The translations under genes were made by a program, and so were the position numbers. The notes under the pieces are model-generated. The model did no database searches. It saw only the letters and a program-made list of their open reading frames with translations, and was not told the origin of the DNA. DNA of 6,604 nucleotides from Chloroflexota bacterium (lineage in GTDB: Bacteria > Chloroflexota > Anaerolineae > Promineifilales > Promineifilaceae), in contig JAJRTP010000523.1 of the NCBI GenBank assembly GCA_024278255.1, forward strand, positions 1 to 6,604, read 5' to 3'. Positions 1-5,447 of this stretch are shown piece by piece (the stretch's first letter is position 1; each line of letters opens with the position of its first letter).

Positions 1-54
1 CAAGAGAAGCAGGAAAAGCAACTCGAAGCCATCCAAGGTAAGTTGTTCGATTAG
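1..54 (+). CDS. 3' end of an unidentified gene (truncated at the left edge)
   Basis: One + strand frame is open from the first base to a TAG at 52-54, followed at once by a second TAG at 55-57. It encodes QEKQEKQLEAIQGKLFD, a highly charged Glu/Lys/Gln-rich C-terminus typical of a helical tail. Too little is present to name a family. The support is that the frame is open to the edge, the composition is protein-like, a tandem stop is present, and a hairpin element begins exactly at the stop codon, as repeats do at other gene ends in this window. It could also be a chance open frame, since 17 codons is short. Confidence 0.5.
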   Translation, partial: QEKQEKQLEAIQGKLFD

Positions 55-90
55 TAGCGGTGAGGTCGCACCTTCTAGGTGCAACGCTAC
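54..90. repeat. Imperfect palindromic hairpin element abutting a stop codon
   Basis: Outer arms GTAGCG (54-59) and CGCTAC (85-90) enclose an inner perfect hairpin, GCACCT (68-73), loop TCT, AGGTGC (77-82). A second, mutually exclusive hairpin is possible because AGGT occurs at 63-66 and 77-80 on either side of ACCT at 70-73. The element starts on the last base of the upstream stop codon. No T-tract follows, so it is not a standard intrinsic terminator. It looks like a REP-type intergenic palindrome; copies elsewhere in the genome would be needed to prove that. Confidence 0.6.
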
Positions 91-93
91 AAG

Positions 94-112
94 CCACCAC
101 CTTTGGTGGTGG
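94..112. repeat. Perfect 8-bp GC-rich stem-loop
   Basis: CCACCACC (94-101), loop TTT, GGTGGTGG (105-112) form a perfect 8-bp stem. It lies between the upstream gene end and the ABC-F gene, directly after the palindrome at 54-90. The bases after it (taattgactttt) contain only a late short T run, so termination is possible but not convincing. It could equally be a leader structure of the ABC-F transcript. Confidence 0.6.
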
Positions 113-129
113 TAATTGACTTTTAGGAG

Positions 130-189
130 ATGTTGGTGCTGTTTACGGCCGTGCATCCCCACACCCTCGTCCCGGAGAACTCATGCTAA
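130..189 (+). CDS. Possible leader peptide ORF overlapping the ABC-F start
   Basis: A strong Shine-Dalgarno match AGGAG (125-129) is followed by an ATG at 130 (no spacing) and an in-frame GTG at 136 (6-nt spacing, the better start). From GTG the frame encodes MLFTAVHPHTLVPENSC and stops at TAA 187-189, just inside the ABC-F gene, whose ATG is at 183. The overlap would couple the two translationally. Short leader ORFs controlling antibiotic-resistance ABC-F genes are known from Gram-positive bacteria, but nothing here proves that this ORF is translated or regulatory. The alternative is a chance ORF in a GC-rich leader. Confidence 0.3.
   Translation: MLVLFTAVHPHTLVPENSC
174..177 (+). promoter_or_regulatory. 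Ribosome binding site of the ABC-F gene
   Basis: GGAG sits 5 nt before the ATG at 183. In the same frame there is no other start codon between this ATG and an in-frame TGA at 117-119, so the start at 183 is well fixed. Confidence 0.75.
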
Positions 190-1805
190 CCGCCCATCAT
201 TTACACAAGGCTTACGGCCTGCAAACTATTCTTCACGATATTTCTTTCAGCATCAATAACAGTGACCGTGTCGGCCTCATTGGCCCCAACGGCTGCGGTA
301 AAAGTACCCTGCTGCGCCTGCTGGCCGGACAAGAAGCGCCGGATAAAGGGCGCGTCAGCCTGACGCCGCCCAATTTGCGTCTCGGCTACCTCTCGCAGGG
401 TTTTGATCCCGACCCTCAACTGACGCTGGCGCAAATCATTCACCAGACTACCGGCGATCCGGCGCAGTTGGAAGCGGAATTGGGACAACTGGCAATGGCG
501 TTGGCTGAGGAGCCGGACCGGGCTGACCTTCAGGATAGTTATGACGCTGTTCTGGACAAGTTGAATCGTTCGGATTACGGCCGTATCCAATCCCTCCTCG
601 CCGCCTTCCAACTGGACACGCTGGCCGATGACCTGCCCTTGGGCGCCCTCAGCGGTGGCCAGAAGACTCGCCTAGCCCTTGTTCTCCTCCTGCTCAACGA
701 CCCCCAACTGCTCCTCCTCGACGAACCAACCAACCACCTGGACATCGGGATGCTGGAATGGCTGGAAGCGTGGTTAACTAACTTCAACGGCGGCGTTCTC
801 ATCGTCTCCCATGACCGCGCCTTCCTCAACCACACCGCCAACCGCATCCTCGACCTGAATCCGGAAAGCCACACCCTGCGTGAATATACCGGGAACTACA
901 CTGACTACCTGGAACAATACTTGCAGGAAAAAGAGAGACAGATGGCCGCTTGGAAAGACCAGGTCTACGAAATCCGGCGCATGAAGCAGGACATTGCCCG
1001 CACCCGTGAACAAGCCATGTCCGTCGAGCGCAGCACCACACCCCGCCAGCCCAACGTGCGCCGCCTGGCTAAAAAGGTGATGAAAAAAGCCAAATCGCGG
1101 GAAAAGAAGCTGGAACGGTACGTTGCCTCCGAGGAGCGGGTGGAAAAGCCAAAACGAAGCTGGCAAATGAAGCTGGAATTGGGTGACGCGCCCCATCTGG
1201 GCAAGGATGTGCTGACCCTGGACAATCTGGCGGTCGGTTATCCCGGCTATAAGCCGCTGCTGACGGGGCTGAATTTGCAGGTACAGGCGGGGCAACGGGT
1301 GGCCATCACCGGGCCAAATGGAGCGGGCAAGACGACGCTGCTGCGCACGATTGCCGGGCATTTGGAACCACAGGCTGGTTACGTTAGGCTGGGGGCTAGT
1401 GTGCAGTTGGGCTATATGTCGCAGGAGCAGGAGTTGTTGGATGAATCGTTAACGGCCGTCACCACCATCCAGCAAATCGCCCCCCTCAACGAAACAGAAA
1501 TCCGCTCTTTCCTGCACTTCTTCCTCTTCAGCGGCGACGATCCCCTGCGCCCCATTGCCAATCTCAGCTTTGGCGAACGCGCCCGCCTCTCTCTGGCTAA
1601 GCTGGTCGCTTCCGGCTGTAACCTGCTTCTGCTGGACGAGCCGATTAACCATCTGGATATTCCCTCACGCGGCCGTTTTGAGCAAGCCCTGACCCAATTT
1701 GAAGGCACTATCCTGGCTGTCGTCCATGACCGTTATTTTATTCAGCAATTTGCTACGGCCGTGTGGCAGGTGGCTGAGGGGACGATTCGTCACCAATTGT
1801 TGTGA
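183..1805 (+). CDS. ABC-F family ATPase (ribosome-associated, energy-dependent translational throttle/resistance type)
   Basis: A 540-residue soluble protein with two ATP-binding cassettes and no membrane segments, the layout of ABC-F proteins that bind the ribosomal E site and act on translation (EttA/Uup/YbiT/Vga-Msr relatives). NBD1 has Walker A GPNGCGKST (34-42), signature LSGGQ (156-160), Walker B with DEPTNHLD (180-187) and H-loop SHDR (209-212). A charged helical linker follows (about 235-335), with a very basic stretch at about 293-322 that in this family reaches into the ribosome. NBD2 has Walker A GPNGAGKTT (377-385), a degenerate signature LSFGE (461-465), Walker B with DEPINHLD (485-492; Ile replaces the usual Thr) and H-loop VHDR (514-517). 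The protein ends soon after NBD2, with no Uup-like C-terminal DNA-binding coiled coil. The subgroup, housekeeping or resistance, cannot be decided by eye. It converges with the coiled-coil gene 28 bp downstream; no clear terminator lies between them. Confidence 0.96.
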   Translation: MLTAHHLHKAYGLQTILHDISFSINNSDRVGLIGPNGCGKSTLLRLLAGQEAPDKGRVSLTPPNLRLGYLSQGFDPDPQLTLAQIIHQTTGDPAQLEAELGQLAMALAEEPDRADLQDSYDAVLDKLNRSDYGRIQSLLAAFQLDTLADDLPLGALSGGQKTRLALVLLLLNDPQLLLLDEPTNHLDIGMLEWLEAWLTNFNGGVLIVSHDRAFLNHTANRILDLNPESHTLREYTGNYTDYLEQYLQEKERQMAAWKDQVYEIRRMKQDIARTREQAMSVERSTTPRQPNVRRLAKKVMKKAKSREKKLERYVASEERVEKPKRSWQMKLELGDAPHLGKDVLTLDNLAVGYPGYKPLLTGLNLQVQAGQRVAITGPNGAGKTTLLRTIAGHLEPQAGYVRLGASVQLGYMSQEQELLDESLTAVTTIQQIAPLNETEIRSFLHFFLFSGDDPLRPIANLSFGERARLSLAKLVASGCNLLLLDEPINHLDIPSRGRFEQALTQFEGTILAVVHDRYFIQQFATAVWQVAEGTIRHQLL

Positions 1806-1833
1806 AAAGGGAATAGCATCAAGGTAAATTTCA

Positions 1834-2571
1834 TTACGAACCACCACGCAGCCGGCCGAAAAAGGAACCGCTGTCTTCTTCTTTCTGGTTGATCTCCCCC
1901 TCCAGGCGGGCCAGACGGGCTTCAGCGGTGGCGGCCCGGTTTTGGGCGTTCATCCGGGCCTGGCGTTCTTCATTGAGCAGAGCGTCCAGTTTGGCCATGC
2001 TTTGCACCTGGACTTCCAGCGTGGCTTTTTCCCGTTCCAAAATGACTCTGGCGTCCCGTTCTTTGGCCAGTTGGGCAGCGATCTCCTGGGTGCGTTCAGA
2101 CAATACTTCCAGGGTTGCCATTTTGCGTTCCAGGGCGATGCGTTCCTGGCGTTCGGTTTCCAGTTGTTCCTGTGCCCCCTGGGATTGGCGGGCGATGACT
2201 TCCAGGGTAGCCAGTTCCCGTTCCAGATTGAGGCGGGCTTCCCGTTCCTGTTTCAGTTCGGCGAGAGTTTCCTGGTGTTGGGCCACGGCCGTTTCCAGTT
2301 CCAGATTGCGTTTTTCCAGGCGGCGTAATTCAATGCGGGCCGTCGCCAGCTCCGTTTCCAGCCGTTCAATCAGCGCTTCCGCATCTTTGTTGGGCGCAGT
2401 AACCACGGGCAAAGGTTGGGTTAAGGGCGCTTTTTGTGGCGGGCCGAGAGGAGAGGCCGGTTTGGGTCGGGATACGGCCGTTTTCGGCTTTTCCGCCGCG
2501 CTGGGGTCAAACAAAGGGACATCTCCCAGGGGGTCCGGTTGGCTGGCTTTGCTTTTACGCTGTTTCGTCAT
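1834..2571 (-). CDS. Coiled-coil protein with tandem 31-residue repeats, candidate partner of the ParA-like ATPase
   Basis: A 245-residue protein of no family I recognise. Residues 1-10 are basic (MTKQRKSKAS). Residues 11-62 are Pro-rich and probably disordered, and include DPLGDVPLFDP. From about 65 to 230 the sequence is a continuous Glu/Arg/Leu/Ala-rich coiled coil. Residues 106-229 are exactly four 31-residue repeats (106-136, 137-167, 168-198, 199-229) sharing the pattern L-x-x-E-R-x-x-R-x-x-L-E-R-x-x-A-T-L-E-V; 75-105 is a degenerate fifth. The tail ends in SFFGRLRGGS, a short aromatic/basic peptide. It has no signal peptide, membrane segment or helix-turn-helix. The ATG (2569-2571) lies inside the 3' end of the ParA-like gene (17-bp overlap), so translation is probably coupled. 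Inference: an adaptor or cargo-side protein for the ATPase; basic N-termini of ParA partners often stimulate the ATPase. A structural filament-like protein is the main alternative. Confidence 0.88.
   Translation of the reverse strand: MTKQRKSKASQPDPLGDVPLFDPSAAEKPKTAVSRPKPASPLGPPQKAPLTQPLPVVTAPNKDAEALIERLETELATARIELRRLEKRNLELETAVAQHQETLAELKQEREARLNLERELATLEVIARQSQGAQEQLETERQERIALERKMATLEVLSERTQEIAAQLAKERDARVILEREKATLEVQVQSMAKLDALLNEERQARMNAQNRAATAEARLARLEGEINQKEEDSGSFFGRLRGGS
1885..2256 (-). repeat. Four tandem 93-bp in-frame repeats in the coiled-coil gene
   Basis: The codons for residues 106-229 fall into four 93-bp units with no gaps, read right to left: 2256-2164, 2163-2071, 2070-1978 and 1977-1885. 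The first three encode the block ATLEV at the same position; the fourth has drifted (ATAEA). A weaker fifth unit precedes them at 2349-2257. The units are visible at protein level and partly at DNA level, which suggests old duplications. Confidence 0.85.
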
Positions 2572-3472
2572 AATACACTCGATCTACTAATTCCTGATAG
2601 GCAACAGTAGCCGGATTTTTCAAACGTTTATCATATTCAAAAATAGTTTGCTGGTACAAGGGCGCTTCCGCAGCCAACTGGCTGCGCGGAATGGGCTGGC
2701 TGACCAAATCGCCATGCGCCTGGCGCAGTTCCGCCACCATTTGCCGGTCCAGACGCTGCCGTTTTACAAAAAAAGTGGGCGCAATTGTGTGAATTTTAAT
2801 ATTAATGCCCCGCAGTTGCGCTTCGTAAATGCTGCTGATATGCTGCCCTGTGCCCGCCATGCTGAAATAATCCGGCTTCACGGGGACGATGGCGGCGTCG
2901 GCAAACTGGTAGACGGCCTGAGTAAAAGCATCCAGGGCCGGCGGGCAATCCATGATGATGTAAGTGAACCGTTCCAGTGCCAGCCGAAGCCGTTCTTCCA
3001 GAATAGTAAGCAGGCCATAATTGCGCGTGGCCGGTAAGGCATCATACTGGGCACGCAGAATGTCTTTGGCCTCTTCCAGCTTGTCGGAGGAAGGGAGCAG
3101 CCACAAATTGGGACGGGGATAGCCTACTTCGGAGCGGTCGGCGGAAAGGACCACTTCGGAGATATGTTTCTGGCCCAGCAGCACGTCGCCAATGTCCGTT
3201 TTGCCTAGTTCCACACCCAACCCGCGGGCGCAGTGTCCCTGGGGATCAAAATCGATCAGCAGCACATGCCCCAGCAAGTAGTAATGCCGATCCTGGTAGG
3301 TAACCAGATTTTCTGTGTCCTGTATTTTGTCCAGGTCTTTCTCGGCTACGCGGCGCATCAGTTTGCGCGACAACCCATGCGCCAAATTGATGGAGGTGGT
3401 TGTTTTTGCCACGCCGCCTTTCCGATTGACTACTGCCAGTACCTGGGTGTTTTTCCCGCTCCTGTTTGTCAT
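2555..3472 (-). CDS. ParA/MinD-family (deviant Walker A) partitioning ATPase
   Basis: A 305-residue cytoplasmic ATPase of the ParA/Soj group, which dimerise on ATP, bind DNA or membrane non-specifically and position chromosomes, plasmids or other cargo. Visible motifs are the deviant Walker A KGGVAKTTT (18-26, signature Lys18 and P-loop Lys23; Ala22 replaces the commoner Gly), the A' motif LLIDFDPQG (81-89), Walker B YIIMDCPPAL (181-190) and the following VPVKPDYFSMAG (196-207). Compared with Soj-type proteins, about 29 extra residues lie between the P-loop helix and the A' strand (roughly 37-65, Lys/Asp-rich). No N-terminal DNA-binding domain is present. The start is the ATG at 3470-3472; there is no good Shine-Dalgarno sequence before it. 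The downstream coiled-coil gene overlaps its end, and no ParB gene is in the window. The name parA is avoided because the cargo is unknown. Confidence 0.95.
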   Translation of the reverse strand: MTNRSGKNTQVLAVVNRKGGVAKTTTSINLAHGLSRKLMRRVAEKDLDKIQDTENLVTYQDRHYYLLGHVLLIDFDPQGHCARGLGVELGKTDIGDVLLGQKHISEVVLSADRSEVGYPRPNLWLLPSSDKLEEAKDILRAQYDALPATRNYGLLTILEERLRLALERFTYIIMDCPPALDAFTQAVYQFADAAIVPVKPDYFSMAGTGQHISSIYEAQLRGINIKIHTIAPTFFVKRQRLDRQMVAELRQAHGDLVSQPIPRSQLAAEAPLYQQTIFEYDKRLKNPATVAYQELVDRVYYDETA

Positions 3473-3492
3473 TTTTTGACCATTTGTTTTTA

Positions 3493-3543
3493 GTGGGACG
3501 ATTTTGTAAATCGTCTACCGGGCGATTTACAAAATCGCCCTAC
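3493..3543. repeat. Tandem double-hairpin element in the leader of the ParA-like gene
   Basis: Two perfect stem-loops sit side by side: GACGATTT-TGT-AAATCGTC (3497-3515, 8 bp) and GGGCGATTT-ACA-AAATCGCCC (3520-3540, 9 bp). The two also pair with each other: 3499-3513 is the exact reverse complement of 3523-3537 (15 bp), and the pairing extends outwards with one mismatch to GTGG/CTAC ends. The region can therefore fold either as two small hairpins or as one long one. It lies between the VWA gene end (3626) and the ParA-like start (3472). Neither side has a T-tract, so an intrinsic terminator is unlikely. It resembles a mobile or REP-like intergenic palindrome. Confidence 0.75.
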
Positions 3544-3588
3544 AGTGTTGTGTCTGGCGTCTCATCCGATAATGGGAAGTATACATAA

Positions 3589-3615
3589 ATTGTACCATAT
3601 GGAGAAGGATTGCAA
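3589..3615 (-). promoter_or_regulatory. Weak candidate sigma-70 promoter for the ParA-like/coiled-coil pair
   Basis: On the minus strand TTGCAA (3615-3610) and TACAAT (3594-3589) resemble -35 and -10 boxes, but the spacing is only 15 nt. They lie in the 153-bp gap after the VWA gene and upstream of the double hairpin. An overlapping TATACT (3583-3578) could be an alternative -10, without a good -35. This is the only AT-rich stretch in that gap. Confidence 0.3.
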
Positions 3616-3625
3616 ACTTATCCTG

Positions 3626-5374
3626 CTATTGTTCTGCCGAAATGGATAGGTAGATATTGCTGATGGAGTCCGGATCGGCAGAGAACATACGGCCGCCGGT
3701 CACTTGAGCCATCCGCAGCAGCACATCCTGGTCGGCCGCGTCGCCAAAGGCAATGGGGAAGATTTTCACCCCGTCAGCTTCTGCATTGGCTGGCAGGCAG
3801 GTGGCAAACATCTGGTTTTCCGTGATGCTGCCCACCGTGTCTTCGCCATCCGAGAGCAGAATGATGCCGTACAGGCGGGATTTGCCAGCTTCCAAATCCT
3901 CTTGCTGCTGTTTAACCATTTGTTTGGCGGCAAAGCAGACGGCGTCATATAAATCTGTATTGCCGTCAGCCACCAGGCCGCTGACCCGTTGAGTTAATTG
4001 TTCCACTACGTCGCCGACGCGCGTGGGTTCTTGCAGGGTGGTCACGTTGTCGTTGAAAATGATTAGCCCTACTTTATCGTTGGGGTCCAGCCGGCCGAAA
4101 AATTCGTTGGTGGCGGTGCGGGCGGTTTTGATGCGATCCCCTTCCATGCTGCCGGACACGTCCAGGACAACGAGGACGGTGGCTTTGCGTTTGGTGATGT
4201 TGAACAGGTCAATGACGGCCGTACTAATCTCCGCGCTGGGACTGGGCAGAGGTGGCACGGTGTCCGGCGTGACCGTCGGGTCTGTGCCATTTTCCAGGCT
4301 CAGGGGAGCGTGCAGGGGGATACTGCTGTCCAGAGGGCGCAGGTAATTGTCAATGGCTAATGCCTGCTGCTCGCGGGCTAACAGATAATCGCGGAAGATG
4401 GCCGCCGCTTCCGCTTCTTCCTCGCTAACCCAATCGGCGTTATCCAGGATGCAGTAGGGATGGTCGGCCCAGATGGTGCCGCCGGAGGGGAAGATGAAAG
4501 CCAGGGGGAAGGTCAGTTCGTCGCCCCGTTCTACGTTAAAGCGCACGGTGTCAGCTTCGGGGACGGCGGCGGCGTGCAGGTAGCCGGGGCCTTGCTGGGC
4601 CATCAATTCCAGCAGGGCGGGAGCCTGACGGCCGTATTTTGCCGTCACCTCTTCCAAAGCCCGCATCGCTTCTTCCACTTCCGGCGTGTAGATGTCTGCG
4701 GCGGTCAGGTCGGTTGTCTGGCCCGTCACGCCGTAGACAAAGCCGGTCATAGACAGCAGGCCGGAGTTGGCGTAGCCGGGATGGGTGTGACCAAAACGAA
4801 ACTGGCCCCATTCGGGACGGCCGTAACTGGCCCACCCGTCCGGATCAGCCGCCAGTTCTACAATCGTATCCCAGCCGATGGGTTCATCCGGCCAGCCCAG
4901 CGTTTCCGCCATGGGCCGCCACATGGCAAAGCCCAGCGGCGCGTAAATGGTGGGGGTACACGTTTCGCTGGCAATTGGCTTGTTGTTGCGCTGCCGCCAA
5001 GTTTCGTTGGCCTGGGCTACCCAGGATTGGTCGCCGGGACTCCAGGCGGTGGGTTGGAGTTCGCCATCCAGGATGGCATTCATGGAACCGCCGGAGGTGA
5101 CGTGGCTGACATCTACCACGATGGGGCTGCCGCTGCTGGTGGTCATGCCGGCGGCGTTAAATTCGGCCGTCACTTGATCCAGCCAATTACGCTTGGTGTT
5201 GGAGGAAGCCAACGTTACCAGGACGCTGCCGGACGGGACTTCGATTTGTGAGCCGTCGCCCTCTCCGTTTTGCCCGCCGGAAAACTGCGAGACAAAAGAA
5301 AAAGCGATAATGCCGCCAACGATACACAGGCCTAAACCGATGATGGTGATGAAGATGATGCGTGTGCGATCCAT
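3626..5374 (-). CDS. Membrane-anchored substrate-binding + von Willebrand factor A (VWA) fusion protein
   Basis: A 582-residue exported protein. Residues 6-29 are a hydrophobic segment after MDRTR, best read as an uncleaved N-terminal anchor; Cys17 is not in a good lipobox. Residues 50-360 look like an ABC-type extracellular solute-binding domain (opens VLVTLASSNTK, with GFAMWRPMAETLGWP and FPLAFIFPSGG), but no permease or ATPase gene is nearby. A Pro/Thr/Ser linker (365-388) leads to a VWA domain (about 395-580) with a complete metal-ion-dependent adhesion site: DVSGSM (Asp405, Ser407, Ser409), Thr483 in GNTD and Asp519 in LLSDGED. It should therefore bind a divalent metal and a protein or ligand outside the membrane. 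This domain pair is an established but poorly understood architecture. A Shine-Dalgarno AAAGGA lies 7 nt before the ATG. The heptamer array begins right behind it. Confidence 0.95.
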   Translation of the reverse strand: MDRTRIIFITIIGLGLCIVGGIIAFSFVSQFSGGQNGEGDGSQIEVPSGSVLVTLASSNTKRNWLDQVTAEFNAAGMTTSSGSPIVVDVSHVTSGGSMNAILDGELQPTAWSPGDQSWVAQANETWRQRNNKPIASETCTPTIYAPLGFAMWRPMAETLGWPDEPIGWDTIVELAADPDGWASYGRPEWGQFRFGHTHPGYANSGLLSMTGFVYGVTGQTTDLTAADIYTPEVEEAMRALEEVTAKYGRQAPALLELMAQQGPGYLHAAAVPEADTVRFNVERGDELTFPLAFIFPSGGTIWADHPYCILDNADWVSEEEAEAAAIFRDYLLAREQQALAIDNYLRPLDSSIPLHAPLSLENGTDPTVTPDTVPPLPSPSAEISTAVIDLFNITKRKATVLVVLDVSGSMEGDRIKTARTATNEFFGRLDPNDKVGLIIFNDNVTTLQEPTRVGDVVEQLTQRVSGLVADGNTDLYDAVCFAAKQMVKQQQEDLEAGKSRLYGIILLSDGEDTVGSITENQMFATCLPANAEADGVKIFPIAFGDAADQDVLLRMAQVTGGRMFSADPDSISNIYLSISAEQ

Positions 5375-5381
5375 ACGATTG

Positions 5382-5387
5382 TCCTTT
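5382..5387 (-). promoter_or_regulatory. Ribosome binding site of the VWA fusion gene
   Basis: On the minus strand AAAGGA lies 7 nt before the ATG at 5372-5374. It directly abuts the heptamer array beginning at 5389, so the array forms the 5' leader just behind the ribosome site. Confidence 0.65.
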
Positions 5388-5388
5388 T

Positions 5389-5447
5389 GTGATGCGTGAT
5401 ACGTGATGCGTGAGAAAACCCATCACCCATCACGCATCAGGTGTCAC
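5389..5447. repeat. Inverted heptamer array (GTGANNN / NNNTCAC)
   Basis: On the + strand four heptamers GTGATGC, GTGATAC, GTGATGC, GTGAGAA (5389-5416) are followed by AAC and then by four of the opposite polarity: CCATCAC, CCATCAC, GCATCAG, GTGTCAC (5420-5447). TGATGCGTGAT (5390-5400) and TGATGCGTGA (5404-5413) can each pair with ATCACGCATCA (5429-5439). The array fills the SDR-VWA gap almost entirely and includes the SDR stop codon (5437-5439) and its last codons. It resembles the short tandemly repeated repetitive heptamers known from cyanobacteria. Confidence 0.85.

Noticed and set aside
94..112. Intrinsic terminator for the upstream gene
   Set aside because: The stem is good, but no uninterrupted T-run follows it directly; kept only as a stem-loop.
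116..145. Promoter for the ABC-F gene starting from TTGACT at 116-121
   Set aside because: No acceptable -10 box occurs 16-18 nt downstream (ctgttt/tgttta); not enough for a call.
774..1361. 195-aa minus-strand ORF inside the ABC-F gene
   Set aside because: Antisense shadow over the Walker and linker region; no motif of its own.
2569..2571. Frameshift joining the ATPase and the coiled-coil gene into one fusion
   Set aside because: Both have proper start or stop codons and family-typical ends; a 17-bp overlap is normal for coupled genes.
1889..2590. Long Ser/Arg-rich + strand ORF (233 aa) opposite the coiled-coil gene
   Set aside because: It is the mirror of Glu/Leu/Arg-rich codons; composition is unlike a folded protein, while the minus strand shows clean 31-residue repeats and coupling to the ATPase gene.
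3493..3543. parS-like centromere for the ParA-like ATPase
   Set aside because: The palindromes do not match the TGTTTCACGTGAAACA-type site, and there is no ParB; a plasmid-type centromere cannot be excluded but is unsupported.
4460..5251. 263-aa + strand ORF opposite the VWA fusion gene
   Set aside because: Gly/Val/His-rich antisense translation of a gene whose minus-strand product has a complete MIDAS and recognisable domains.
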